Part shown: positions 18,484 to 27,668 of the stretch, piece by piece
Position numbering within the stretch: position 1 is the stretch's first letter
How the letters are laid out: every line of letters begins with the position of its first letter
Source of the DNA: Desulfosporosinus hippei DSM 8344
Lineage (GTDB): Bacteria; Bacillota; Desulfitobacteriia; Desulfitobacteriales; Desulfitobacteriaceae
Direction: 5' to 3'
DNA: 64,000 bases
Assembly (NCBI RefSeq): GCF_900100785.1
Contig: NZ_FNCP01000003.1
Coordinates: 62,001 to 126,000, forward strand
Translations under genes and position numbers: made by a program
Notes under the pieces: model-generated
What the model was told of the DNA's origin: nothing
Database searches by the model: none
What the model saw: only the letters and a program-made list of their open reading frames with translations

Positions 18484-19149
18484 GTGGCTCAATCAAAAAC
18501 CCAGCCTCCGCAAAATCCGCCATATTTTATGCCCTATCCATTAAACCCAAATTCACGAATTTATAAGCCTTCAGGCACACATAGTTCTCCGACTGTTTGT
18601 GCACCGCTTCTCCGTCCGATACCTGGGTTTACACCAGGATATTGGGAATTGTTAACACCTGCTTTTGGTGGGGCTGCGGTCGCATTCTTTTTAAGCCTTT
18701 TTATCGAAGGAAAGAAGGAAAAGAAAAATGACAATAATCCTTATGAAGGGATACTATTAAAAATCAGTCTGATTGGATATTCGGTCTTTGCTTTGGCAGC
18801 AGCCTATTATGCAATTACAAAGGTCGTAAAAGAATCCCGACCCTCTTATAATCATCTATTTACACCCATTGCTATAGCACTGGTGGGAGTTATACTACTT
18901 TTCACCTCCGAATACCTTCTTCTCTACAGATATTTACCTTCCAGTTTTGAGGGAAAGGTCGGAGATGACTTATGCGTACAGTATTTCTCTTTCTTATATT
19001 TTAGTTCGACAACAATTGCTACTGGAACTTTAGGGGACATTCAGCCTAACAATCTGACAGCGCGCGCCTTAATTACTATAGAGATTATGTTTTACGTGTT
19101 TGTGATGGCAACAGCCCTCCCCCTCCTTCTAGTAGAGAAAGTCAATTAG
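18484..19149 (+). CDS. Potassium-channel-like membrane protein with atypical filter
   Basis: 221 residues starting at GTG (AGAAAGGCGG upstream). The first 55 residues are Pro-rich and soluble. Hydrophobic helices follow at about 57-77, 92-115 and 120-142, then a pore-like helix and loop (YFSFLYFSSTTIATGTLGDI, about 166-185) and a last helix (about 195-216). The order helix-pore-helix ending in GD matches two-helix ion channels (Ion_trans_2), where the canonical filter is TTVGYGD. Here it reads TIATGTLGD, so ion selectivity is uncertain. The gene has no cytosolic RCK domain. Strong terminator downstream. Confidence 0.65.
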   Translation: MAQSKTQPPQNPPYFMPYPLNPNSRIYKPSGTHSSPTVCAPLLRPIPGFTPGYWELLTPAFGGAAVAFFLSLFIEGKKEKKNDNNPYEGILLKISLIGYSVFALAAAYYAITKVVKESRPSYNHLFTPIAIALVGVILLFTSEYLLLYRYLPSSFEGKVGDDLCVQYFSFLYFSSTTIATGTLGDIQPNNLTARALITIEIMFYVFVMATALPLLLVEKVN

Positions 19150-19175
19150 TAGCCACTGGAAAATTCTACCTCTTA

Positions 19176-19225
19176 AATACCTTTTTACCATGTATTCAGT
19201 ATACATGGTAAAAAGGTATTTTTAT
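19176..19225 (+). terminator. Perfect 20-bp stem terminator
   Basis: The arms 19176-19195 and 19201-19220 are exact reverse complements (they contain ACCATGTAT / ATACATGGT) with a five-base loop, and TTTATT follows. It closes the channel gene and could also limit read-through into the next gene. Confidence 0.85.
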
Positions 19226-19289
19226 TAAGGTACCAATAAAGGTATCATTAGAAGGAATTTAATAAAAATTTTAAGGAGGGCATTATCAG

Positions 19290-20930
19290 ATGTTACAATG
19301 GCGTAAATCTAATGATGTTTTAGGAACTGCAAATCGAGGAAATCCAAGTGAATCAGGACTATGTACTCTATGTCGGGCGGATTGCCAAGGAAAATGTGAA
19401 AACTGGATGTCAAGTCTCAAAGGCAGAAAAATGTTGTACCCACGGGATTTTGGTACAGTTACTGCCGGTAGTTCGAACACGACCCATATCGGCGTAAATT
19501 ATAATTCCCTTCGTATTCAAGGGTTTAATTATGGGGCATCTGGCTTACCAGGCGCTTTGACAAAGAGTGCCGATGATTGCATTTTCCCCAATGTAACTAC
19601 TGAAACAGAATTTGGTGCCCAAGTTAAGACTAAGGTTAGAGTACCTATTATGACCGGTGCTTTGGGCTCAACCTTTATCGCGGCTAAGTACTGGGATTCC
19701 TTTGCTATCGGTGCTGCCTTAGTCGGGTTCCCGATCGTCGTCGGTGAAAACGTTGTCGGGGTTGATAAAGAGTCTGTACTGGAAAACGGAAAAATTATCA
19801 AAGCCCCTGAATTAGACCGTCGAATTCAAACCTATCTCAATTATTACGATGGGTATGGAGCTATCATTGTTCAAATGAATGTTGAAGATACTCGCAATGG
19901 AGTTGCTGAATATATTATTAATAAATATGGGAACGATGTTATCCTGGAGCTAAAATGGGGACAAGGAGCAAAAGACATTGGCGGAGAAATTCAGGTAACC
20001 AGCTTAGACTACGCTCTGTTCTTAAAAAATAGGGGTTATGTGGTTGATCCCGATCCAACTAAGCCTGAGGTGCAAGAAGCTTTTAAAAATGGTGCCCTTA
20101 AGTCTTTCGCACGCCACAGCCGCCTGGGGTATACCGATCTTTCCAATTATGATGAGGTTCGAGCCGATTTCATGAAATCCGTAGATTATCTCAGAAGTTT
20201 AGGCTACAAGCGAATCTCTCTCAAGACAGGTTCTTATGGGATGGAAGCTTTGGCTGCCTCTATCAAATTGGCGACTGACGCTCAACTTGATCTGTTAACT
20301 ATTGACGGGTCTGGCGGCGGTACTGGCATGAGCCCATGGAACATGATGGAGACTTGGGGGGTTCCTTCCATCCTTCTCCACGCAAAAGCTTATGAGTACG
20401 CCAGTATTCTCGCAGCTAAAGGCCACAAAGTTGTCGATATGGCCTTTGCCGGCGGTTTAGCCAGAGAGGATCATATCTTTAAGGCCTTAGCTTTGGGGGC
20501 ACCCTTTACAAAATTAGTCTGTATGGGTAGAGGGGTCATGATCCCAGCATTTGTTGGTGCGAACATTGAGGGTGCCCTTCATCCCGAACGTAAAGACCTG
20601 TTAAATGGCAACTGGGATAGCCTGCCAAAGACTGTGTTGGAACACGGTTCGAAAGCTGAAGAAATTTTTGCTGGCTACTATGATATTCAAAACAAAATTG
20701 GTGCAGATGCCATGAAGAACATCCCTTATGGTGCTATTGCAGTCTGGACATTAGCGGATAAACTAGCCGGTGGTCTCCAGCAATTCATGGCCGGAGCGCG
20801 CAAGTTCTCACTCAGTCAAATCGCTCGCACAGATATTTCCTCTGCTAACCGCGAGACAGAAATTGAAACAGGGATTCCTTTTATTACTGATTTCCAAGAT
20901 GAGTTTGCTAAAAAAATCTTAAATAGTTAA
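19290..20930 (+). CDS. FMN-binding glutamate-synthase-like protein
   Basis: 546 residues. A Cys cluster at the N-terminus (CTLCRADCQGKC, about 25-36) is followed by a glutamate synthase FMN/central barrel domain with ELKWGQGAKDIGGE and IDGSGGGTGMSPWNMME, the FMN phosphate-binding segment of GltB. It lacks the glutaminase domain and the full Fe-S loop of bacterial GltB, so it belongs to the short archaeal-like or stand-alone GltB-domain group. The true substrate may not be glutamate; related proteins act as uncharacterised flavoprotein oxidoreductases. AAGGAGGG precedes ATG. It is a single-gene unit bounded by long-stem terminators on both sides. Confidence 0.85.
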   Translation: MLQWRKSNDVLGTANRGNPSESGLCTLCRADCQGKCENWMSSLKGRKMLYPRDFGTVTAGSSNTTHIGVNYNSLRIQGFNYGASGLPGALTKSADDCIFPNVTTETEFGAQVKTKVRVPIMTGALGSTFIAAKYWDSFAIGAALVGFPIVVGENVVGVDKESVLENGKIIKAPELDRRIQTYLNYYDGYGAIIVQMNVEDTRNGVAEYIINKYGNDVILELKWGQGAKDIGGEIQVTSLDYALFLKNRGYVVDPDPTKPEVQEAFKNGALKSFARHSRLGYTDLSNYDEVRADFMKSVDYLRSLGYKRISLKTGSYGMEALAASIKLATDAQLDLLTIDGSGGGTGMSPWNMMETWGVPSILLHAKAYEYASILAAKGHKVVDMAFAGGLAREDHIFKALALGAPFTKLVCMGRGVMIPAFVGANIEGALHPERKDLLNGNWDSLPKTVLEHGSKAEEIFAGYYDIQNKIGADAMKNIPYGAIAVWTLADKLAGGLQQFMAGARKFSLSQIARTDISSANRETEIETGIPFITDFQDEFAKKILNS

Positions 20931-20969
20931 TACATGAATAGCTCTAGCTCGCACGCTAAGACGGGCAGG

Positions 20970-21014
20970 TAATACAAAAAGTTCTCCCAAATTGAGGGAG
21001 AACTTTTTGTATTA
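20970..21014. terminator. Bidirectional terminator, perfect 19-bp stem
   Basis: The arms 20970-20988 and 20996-21014 are exact complements around a seven-base loop, and each contains AAAAAG/CTTTTT on its outer part. It lies between two convergent genes and can serve both. Confidence 0.85.
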
Positions 21015-21030
21015 CGGTCTACTTTCACTA

Positions 21031-21294
21031 TTAACTTTTTTTACGAGTAAATCGGCTAAGGAACTCTTTAATTCCTCCTTGTTTTTCAGTTGGTTCCTGC
21101 ACCTTAAGATCGTTCAATTGACCCCTGACCTCTCCTGGCAGATTAGGGCCTGAGTAGTTTGAGTTTGGGAAGGTCATTCCTCTTTTCTGCATAAAGCGCT
21201 CCAGGCCTCTCATGGGCAATGGGCTTTGTCCCATAGTTTGCCTAAGGTTTAAAGCATTAGGATTATCAAACAGCTTAAATCCTCTGATTGACAT
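21031..21294 (-). CDS. Small protein of unknown function
   Basis: 87 residues, polar, with a Gly/Pro/Asn-rich middle and a basic C-terminus (FLSRFTRKKS). No membrane helix and no recognised motif. AAGGAGGG precedes ATG, and a shared terminator follows, so it is likely a real gene. Confidence 0.65.
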   Translation of the reverse strand: MSIRGFKLFDNPNALNLRQTMGQSPLPMRGLERFMQKRGMTFPNSNYSGPNLPGEVRGQLNDLKVQEPTEKQGGIKEFLSRFTRKKS

Positions 21295-21401
21295 TCTTCA
21301 CCCTCCTTATTTATTAATTTCAGCTTACAAAGGGGATTAGAAAACTTGGCTAGCGCCAAGCCTCTGGCGCAGGCGGTAGCCTTAGTTGCACTTATGCTTG
21401 G

Positions 21402-21440
21402 ACGAAGACACTATCTTCGCACGAATTAAATCTTCTTGCA
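21402..21440 (+). repeat. Dispersed hairpin repeat, copy 2
   Basis: Matches 662-700 at 33 of 39 positions. The hairpin CGAAGAC-ACT-ATCTTCG has one changed base compared with copy 1. Confidence 0.6.
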
Positions 21441-21478
21441 GTATATAACGCAAGTTTATACTTTCTGAACTGTATAAC

Positions 21479-21510
21479 AAAAAACGGGCTTCCTAATCAT
21501 CAGGAAGCCC
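21479..21510 (-). terminator. Rho-independent terminator of the small spore-type peptide gene
   Basis: Minus-strand stem GGGCTTCCT / AGGAAGCCC with a seven-base loop, followed by GTTTTTTG. Confidence 0.85.
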
Positions 21511-21583
21511 CGTCCTTTAGATAACTTAGAAGATAACTCCTAAAGCAATGAAGATTAAAATCGCGTTAGATATAAGTGTGGGG

Positions 21584-21682
21584 CTAAAATACAATTCCCA
21601 TTGCGATGAGGAGCAAAATAATAACAACTACAACCGCAATGCCAGCTCCAAGTCCGCCACTTTCGCCAGTTCCGAATGCCAT
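21584..21682 (-). CDS. YjcZ-like small hydrophobic peptide (sporulation-type)
   Basis: 32 residues: a Gly-rich head MAFGTGESGGLGAG followed by a single hydrophobic helix ending in LLLIAMGIVF. This head-plus-helix pattern is that of the YjcZ/small spore-associated membrane peptides of Firmicutes. A GAGGG ribosome site lies at good distance from ATG and a terminator lies downstream. Function is not known; the family is expressed during sporulation in Bacillus. The assignment rests on pattern only. Confidence 0.65.
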   Translation of the reverse strand: MAFGTGESGGLGAGIAVVVVIILLLIAMGIVF

Positions 21683-21845
21683 TTTAAATCCCTCTTTCAT
21701 TCTTTCTACAATATACGAATTACTTCTTCAATCTGTTAACATATTTTGGATATAGTTCAGCTACTTTCTTATAAATTTTTTAGCAAACTTGTTTTACTAA
21801 AGGTAAATGCCTCCCCTCCTACTTAAAGTGGGAATCTCCGGATTA

Positions 21846-21884
21846 AATAAAAAATAAGACCGTTCTCATAATAAGAACGATCTT
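21846..21884 (-). terminator. Rho-independent terminator of amt-glnK
   Basis: Minus-strand stem AAGATCGTTCT / AGAACGGTCTT (one mismatch) followed by ATTTTTTATTT, about 75 bp after the PII gene stop. Confidence 0.82.
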
Positions 21885-21960
21885 TACAGCTCAGAACTAT
21901 TTTTGCTCCAATTATTTTCAGGATGAACTCTAATAATATCCCCTTCTTGTTCATTAAGAA

Positions 21961-22317
<357 letters not shown>

Positions 22318-22358
22318 TTATTTTGCTTGTAACCAAGCACTCACGGAATATCTAGAAA

Positions 22359-23588
22359 TTAAATGAACTCTGAATAAGCAGTTTCTCCGTGCAGTGATAA
22401 ATCTAAGCCATTAGCCTCTTGTTCTTCATTTACCCGCAGCTTGGTTACCAGACCAATAACTTTTAAAATTATGAATGTAGCCGCGATAGCAAACACCACT
22501 GTCACTAAAACACTTGTCGCTTGTATTCCTAACTGGGCAGGATTTCCGTAAAGCAGTCCATCAGCGCCGGCGGAATTAATTGTTTTCGTCGCAAAGATTC
22601 CTGTTGCCAGAGCTCCCCAGGTGCCTCCTATTCCATGACATCCAAAAGCATCTAGCGCATCATCATAGCCGAATTTTGCTTTGAGTATACTGATAGCAAT
22701 GTAACAAACTAAGCCACCAATTAAACCTATTACTATCGAGGCGAGGGGGGTTACGAATCCGCAAGCCGGAGTGATGGCAACTAAACCGCTAATAGCTCCA
22801 CTGGCTACACCGAGCATCGTGGTTTTTCCCCTATGCATTCGTTCTACTAAGGCCCACGCGACTGCAGCTGCAGCGGCGGCTGTATTCGTATTAACAAAGA
22901 CCATACCTGCTAAACCATTAGCACCCAAGGCACTCCCGGCATTAAAGCCAAACCAGCCAAACCACAGGAGCCCGGCACCTAAAACGGTCATTGGCAGGTG
23001 ATGGGGTGCCATGGATTCTTTACCCAGGCCTTTACGCTTTCCAAGGACTAAGGCAGCAATTAAGGCGGAGTATCCTGAGCTAATATGAACCACATTTCCT
23101 CCTGCGAAATCAAGTGCTCCAAGATTTCTTAAGAAACCGCCAATACCCCAAACCCAGTGTGCTACTGGATCATAGACAAAAGTTGCCCATAAAAGAATAA
23201 ATAATATAAATGCTGGAAAACGCATCCGTTCCGCAATCGAGCCGCTAATTAAGGCAGGGGTTATTACGGCAAACATCATTTGAAATCCCATAAAGACAAT
23301 TGCAGGAAGAGTGGCAGCATAGTCTGGATTAGGATCCATTCCAACTCCATTTAAACCTAACCAATCTAGCCCTCCAATTAAACCATGTTGATCAGTTCCA
23401 AAAGCTAAGGTGAACCCTATTAAAATCCATTGCAGCGAAATAAGTCCAATAGCAATCCAACTATGCATAAATGTCCCAAGAACATTCTTTTTACGAACCA
23501 TACCTCCATAGAAAAGCGCCAAACCAGGGGTCATCAGCAAAACCATAGCTGAGGATACTAGTATAAAGGCTGTATCTCCCGTATCCAT
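22359..23588 (-). CDS. amt: Ammonium channel/transporter
   Basis: 409 residues with about eleven membrane helices, the Amt/MEP/Rh size. The twin pore histidines are in GGNVVHISSGYSAL and DAFGCHGIGGTWGALATG; SGSIAERMRF and WFGFNAGSAL are further signatures. It conducts ammonium/ammonia into the cytoplasm under nitrogen limitation and is gated by the following PII protein. AAGGAGG precedes ATG. First gene of the amt-glnK unit. Confidence 0.96.
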   Translation of the reverse strand: MDTGDTAFILVSSAMVLLMTPGLALFYGGMVRKKNVLGTFMHSWIAIGLISLQWILIGFTLAFGTDQHGLIGGLDWLGLNGVGMDPNPDYAATLPAIVFMGFQMMFAVITPALISGSIAERMRFPAFILFILLWATFVYDPVAHWVWGIGGFLRNLGALDFAGGNVVHISSGYSALIAALVLGKRKGLGKESMAPHHLPMTVLGAGLLWFGWFGFNAGSALGANGLAGMVFVNTNTAAAAAAVAWALVERMHRGKTTMLGVASGAISGLVAITPACGFVTPLASIVIGLIGGLVCYIAISILKAKFGYDDALDAFGCHGIGGTWGALATGIFATKTINSAGADGLLYGNPAQLGIQATSVLVTVVFAIAATFIILKVIGLVTKLRVNEEQEANGLDLSLHGETAYSEFI

Positions 23589-23995
23589 AATTATTCCTCC
23601 TTAATTAAAAAACTAGTTACACCATGCCCTTCCATAGGCATATTCTTAGTCCCACTTTATTCTTCCAGAAAAAATTCGAGAAAATTTTAATACATTTCGA
23701 TTGCATAAGGCAACTTGACATAATCTAGGCTTAAGAAACAGGCCCTTGCCGTCGTCAAAACTAAAGGCGCTTTGAGAGTACTCTTTGCGAGTATCTCAAA
23801 GCGCCATTGCTTTGCCTAACTTCTAGATATCTGATTTTTGGTTGTGCACAACCTTATGATAGGTATTCTAGCATAAAGGTCAAACCAATTACAATACTTT
23901 CTTCCTAAGAATCCTGTATACCTACCAGAACAGAGGTCAGAATGAGGTTAATTATCTAGCGAACAAAGGAGTGGGCAATGTCTCTACTTAATTGC
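23589..23995. other. Intergenic region upstream of amt
   Basis: Besides the hairpin at 23766-23805 nothing gene-like was seen. The amt promoter should lie between the hairpin and 23600, but no clear site was identified. Confidence 0.5.
23766..23805 (-). terminator. Strong hairpin, terminator of the DUF445 pair
   Basis: GGCGCTTTGAGA pairs with TCTCAAAGCGCC, with an inner TACTC/GAGTA stem. On the minus strand TTTAGTTTT follows, and it lies between the DUF445 genes and amt. Confidence 0.65.
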
Positions 23996-25315
23996 TTAAT
24001 AGATTTGTGGTATATAATTCATCAATGCAGGCATGACGAAGGGATTATAGATAAACTCTAAGAAAAGAAATAAGATAAGCCCTACAAAGCCGCCGATCAT
24101 TGAACCATTGATCCGAATCCATTGCAGGTCGTTCCCGGCTTTATCTTGGACAAACTGATTGAGATCCTGATCCGTGTACTCTGCTAACGTCTCCCTTACC
24201 ATGTTTCCGATGACGTGATGCTCATTGTAAATCACTCGACAAAGGATATCCACGAAAAAGGAATTGGCCTCCTGGCAAAAAGCTTGATCGTTTTTAAGGT
24301 TATGCCAGATTTTTGCCATATAATGCTTAAGCAAGTGCTCTAGCACAGTTGGCTCCATGGTTTTCGATGGCGTAATTGCAGACTTTATGGCTGTACTAAT
24401 AACCGTTTCTATGAAGCGCTCTGTCAATGGGTCAGCTAATACTGATTCTTTCCAAGTATCGACCCAAGTGAAAAATTCAGGATCCTTGATCAACAACTCT
24501 ATTTCTTCCATCAGCTTGTCCTTTAAACTGAGACGCAAAGGATTATTATGATCTTTTAATCTGCTCAAGGTCAAAAGCAATTCAACCTGCAAAGCGTCAG
24601 CAGCTTCATCAAGGTTTAAGCCGTCTGACATTTCAACAAAGCCTAACAGAGTACGAAATATTGCTCCCCCGTTGCTTACTTTCTCTTGTTTTATTTTTTC
24701 AAGGTATTTCACAATAATTTGCCGTGTTTCCACTTGAGACGCTTTATCCCATAATCCTTCTGCTATCTGATCCAGGCCTTGATCGATATATCCTTTATTC
24801 AACGCCCATCTGCTTCCAGCCTGCAACCTAACCGCTAAGTTCCAGACCTGAGCATTAGCTTGTAAATAGGCTGAAAGCTTTTTGGCTAATTGATCGGGAG
24901 CTTGTTTCTCTAAATATCCCTGAAGATAGGGAGCCAGTTTCTCCGCCAGATATTCAGAACCACCTTTCCGATCAAGGTATTTAATAAACGAATCCATAAA
25001 GGGAACCTTTTCAATCTTCTGGCGGATAAGATCCATTCGCAAAAGCTCAGATTGAACCATGGAAGCAACCGCTTCGATAACTTTTTCTCGGTTCCGAGGA
25101 ATAAGAGCTGTGTGAAAACCCCAGCCAAGGGGCTTTTGAAAAATCGCTGTCACTGCAAACCAATCTGCGATTCCCCCTACCAATGCTGCTTCTAAAACAA
25201 AATTTACAAGCCTTATCTTTAAGTCATTGGGATTGTAGTGTTGTATTACCGCTGCACCAATAAAGAGTATAAAAACCGTTGCTAAAGTGAGATTAGCCTT
25301 TTTGTGATAATTCAT
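23996..25315 (-). CDS. DUF445 family membrane protein (second of tandem pair)
   Basis: 439 residues. Hydrophobic helices lie at each end and a long helical, charged middle of about 350 residues lies between them, the YheB/DUF445 layout. Signature segments are EAALVGGIADWFAVTAIFQKP near the N-terminus and DKAGNDLQWIRINGSMIGGFVGL near the C-terminus. It follows its paralogue with a two-base gap, so they are translationally coupled. The biochemical function of DUF445 is unknown; in Bacillus YheB is sporulation-linked by location only. Confidence 0.85.
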   Translation of the reverse strand: MNYHKKANLTLATVFILFIGAAVIQHYNPNDLKIRLVNFVLEAALVGGIADWFAVTAIFQKPLGWGFHTALIPRNREKVIEAVASMVQSELLRMDLIRQKIEKVPFMDSFIKYLDRKGGSEYLAEKLAPYLQGYLEKQAPDQLAKKLSAYLQANAQVWNLAVRLQAGSRWALNKGYIDQGLDQIAEGLWDKASQVETRQIIVKYLEKIKQEKVSNGGAIFRTLLGFVEMSDGLNLDEAADALQVELLLTLSRLKDHNNPLRLSLKDKLMEEIELLIKDPEFFTWVDTWKESVLADPLTERFIETVISTAIKSAITPSKTMEPTVLEHLLKHYMAKIWHNLKNDQAFCQEANSFFVDILCRVIYNEHHVIGNMVRETLAEYTDQDLNQFVQDKAGNDLQWIRINGSMIGGFVGLILFLFLEFIYNPFVMPALMNYIPQIY

Positions 25316-25317
25316 TA

Positions 25318-26526
25318 TTATAACACCATCCCAAGTATGTAAATCAACATTCCCGCTAAACCACCCACAACTGAGCCATTAATCCTGATCATCTGCAGGT
25401 CGTTGCCTGCTTTATCCTCAATCAACTCAATCAGCTTGTCATCGGTCAAAGGGTCTAAGCCTTCACGAACAATGCGCCCGATGGCATTATGATGGTTATT
25501 AATCTGTTTATCAAGGAAGCTCTTGACTTCTTGATTAACCATCCCTCTCAGATCACTATTTTGTTTAAATTTTTCCAGAAGTCTAGGCCAATTGTCGTTT
25601 AAATAGCCTGTTTCTAGGGGGCCAGCAAAAACTTTTTTTATCTCCAAGGTTTTCAGCCCCGAACCTAAGGCCGCAAAAATTAAGCCATCAACTCGTTCTT
25701 GAAGTAAAGTTTTAGTTTTAAGTTCCAAGGCAAATTTAAGCATTAAATCCCTAAGCCACTTTTGCACTGTCCCATCCTCTAAAGTCACTTTAACCTTTTC
25801 TTGCAATCCTTGGGCAAGTTCAGCTGAGGATGGGAGAAACATACCTATCATTTTTCTTGTTGAGTTATTATCTTCGTACCTTTTTAAGGCCGCTTCAATC
25901 ATATCTTTCAAGGCATCTTGAACCGCCGGTTGATCTATGATACCGGAGATTGTATGGCAAATAGCCTGCAAAACATTATCCATATCTCGGTGTTCCATTG
26001 AAAACTCAATAACCTCGGCCAGGGTAGCGGAAAGATTTAAATCTCTTAGGTTATCGTTAAGCAATTCTTTAATTTGTCGTTTAAGTTCTTCTTGATCCTC
26101 CCGGTTCCGGATAGCTTGCAGCAAATTAACCAGCATATCACTCATCTTTGCTTGAACTTCCTGCTCCTGAAAAACACGCAGTAATACGCCGGAAAAATCC
26201 CAGGCCGAGAGTTTACGTTTAAGCAGCTCCTGAGAGATTAATTCATTTTGTACCATATCTGCTAAGGCTGCAAAAATACGTTCTCGGTTCTGAGGAATAA
26301 TCTCAGTCCGCAAAATCCTACTGGGGCGAATACCTAACGGACGCCGAAAAAGAGCTGTTACCGCAAACCAATCAGCAAGCCCTCCAATCATCCCTGCACT
26401 GCAGCCACTTGAGATAAGTCCTCCAATAACGCTCCCTTGAAGATAAAAGGGATAGCTTACGAAGAAGCCTAGAGTAATACCCCCCAGAGTCAGATTTGCA
26501 CTCCGAGCATTATTTTTCTTCATCAT
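25318..26526 (-). CDS. DUF445 family membrane protein (first of tandem pair)
   Basis: About 402 residues with the same architecture as the next gene: GMIGGLADWFAVTALFRRP near the N-terminus, DKAGNDLQMIRINGSVVGGLAGM at the C-terminus and a helical middle. A GTG at 26535 is possible, but ATG 26524-26526 has the AGGTGAA ribosome site at better distance. The pair shares only the family signatures strongly, suggesting an old duplication and a possible heteromer. Function unknown. Confidence 0.83.
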   Translation of the reverse strand: MMKKNNARSANLTLGGITLGFFVSYPFYLQGSVIGGLISSGCSAGMIGGLADWFAVTALFRRPLGIRPSRILRTEIIPQNRERIFAALADMVQNELISQELLKRKLSAWDFSGVLLRVFQEQEVQAKMSDMLVNLLQAIRNREDQEELKRQIKELLNDNLRDLNLSATLAEVIEFSMEHRDMDNVLQAICHTISGIIDQPAVQDALKDMIEAALKRYEDNNSTRKMIGMFLPSSAELAQGLQEKVKVTLEDGTVQKWLRDLMLKFALELKTKTLLQERVDGLIFAALGSGLKTLEIKKVFAGPLETGYLNDNWPRLLEKFKQNSDLRGMVNQEVKSFLDKQINNHHNAIGRIVREGLDPLTDDKLIELIEDKAGNDLQMIRINGSVVGGLAGMLIYILGMVL

Positions 26527-26752
26527 TTCTTTCACCTACAATAACTTTATCGACAAATTAAGGTTCTTTCCAACTTATTTTAATCTATTTTAGAATATAG
26601 TACCAGTTGATCAAGGAAAATGTTAGTTAGCATAATCTCCACCCTCAACATTCCAGTCATAGCTTTGACAATGGCGTTACAGAGTAAAAATTTACATAGG
26701 TTGTCAGATCAGCAGCGATAAACTTAATTGCTTGCAGTTCTCTTTTTCAGAG

Positions 26753-26791
26753 AAAAAAGGCTCTAGCCTATATTTAGCCAGAGTCTTTTTT
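26753..26791. terminator. Bidirectional terminator-like hairpin
   Basis: AAAAAAGGCTCT pairs with AGAGTCTTTTTT (one G-U), with an inner GGCT.. stem of AGCC repeats, and has A-run/T-run flanks on both strands. No intact gene feeds into it, but the remnant at 26820-26933 does. Confidence 0.7.
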
Positions 26792-26819
26792 GTGTTTTTG
26801 TTATGTTAAAAGCTTAAGC

Positions 26820-26933
26820 TTACTTATAAACCTTTTCTTCACTTAAATGGGCATTTAGGGCATCCTCTTCAATAAGCCGATGATTCAATAATTCTGTTTT
26901 TAATTCTTGAATAGTTCTGGGGGTAATACCCCT
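26820..26933 (-). pseudogene. Possible 3' remnant of a lost gene
   Basis: A 37-codon open frame on the minus strand reads RGITPRTIQELKTELLNHRL then IEEDALNAHLSEEKVYK and stops at 26820-26822, just before a terminator. It looks like normal coding composition, but there is no start codon and no ribosome site, and stop codons block it upstream. It may be the C-terminal scrap of a deleted gene. The original family was not recognised. Confidence 0.35.
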
Positions 26934-27102
26934 TTAGCATCTACAGGTTATTTACAAAACCACGGATGATTTTACTGATAAATATTTCATAATCAGTGCT
27001 TAACTTATACGTAAATCTTGGAAAAATGGGGAACTATAAATAAAGTTCTACCCCAATGAAGCAGATTAACCAGCCTATTCACCTTTAATTAAGGAGGACA
27101 TC

Positions 27103-27627
27103 ATGTGTAACAACCCATTACTTAAAGATCCCTATCAACAGTTGGATGACTATATTGACAGCATCCCTTATAAAAAAGAAAATCTTATTCTAATTCTTCA
27201 TAGAGCTCAAGAGATTTTCGGCTATTTACCCGATAAAGTTCAATGGCACATTGCTCAGAAGTTGGATCTCCCCTCGGCTAAAATTTATGGTGTTGTGAGT
27301 TTTTATTCCTTCTTTACTATGAAGCCCCGGGGGAAACATGTGGCAAATGTTTGTATGGGGACTGCTTGCTTTGTCCGGGGATCTGAAAAGTTGCAAAAGG
27401 AAGTTGAAAGCCAGTTAGGGATTAAAACCGGACAGACCACTGAGGATCAGCTTTTCTCTTTGGATTCGGTACGATGTATTGGGGCCTGTGGCCTTGCTCC
27501 TGTCATGACAGTGGATGGAAAAGTCCATGGCCGATTAGAAACTACTGCTGACATAAAACAAGCCCTAGCCAAATATCGCCCTGAAGGAACGCCTGAAGAG
27601 GCAAAAGGTAGCAATAGTAATATTTGA
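27103..27627 (+). CDS. hydC: NADH-dependent [FeFe]-hydrogenase, NuoE-like [2Fe-2S] subunit
   Basis: 174 residues. The thioredoxin-like [2Fe-2S] domain has its four cysteines in CMGTACFVRG and VRCIGACGLAP, and the N-terminal helical part (ILHRAQEIFGYLPDKVQ) is that of NuoE/HoxE. It is the small electron-transfer subunit of HydABC-type hydrogenase. AAGGAGG precedes ATG, and the next subunit starts 41 bp later. First gene of hydCBA. Confidence 0.94.
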   Translation: MCNNPLLKDPYQQLDDYIDSIPYKKENLILILHRAQEIFGYLPDKVQWHIAQKLDLPSAKIYGVVSFYSFFTMKPRGKHVANVCMGTACFVRGSEKLQKEVESQLGIKTGQTTEDQLFSLDSVRCIGACGLAPVMTVDGKVHGRLETTADIKQALAKYRPEGTPEEAKGSNSNI

Positions 27628-27668
27628 GCGGGGTGCAATTCTTGGAATGGTAAAAGGAAGGGATCCAA

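Larger units (their letters stand above)
21295..21583. other. Intergenic region with hairpins and repeat copy 2
   Basis: It holds a CTTGGC/GCCAAG hairpin near 21345-21360, the dispersed repeat at 21402-21440 and a terminator at 21479-21510. A second hydrophobic peptide tail (IFIALGVIF, stop at 21526-21528) is readable on the minus strand but its start is unclear. Confidence 0.5.
26527..27102. other. Intergenic region with terminator and gene remnant
   Basis: Divergent region between the DUF445 pair and the hydrogenase operon. It contains a bidirectional hairpin at 26753-26791 and a short coding-like remnant at 26820-26933. The hydC promoter should lie in 26940-27080; no clear consensus was found. 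Confidence 0.5.
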
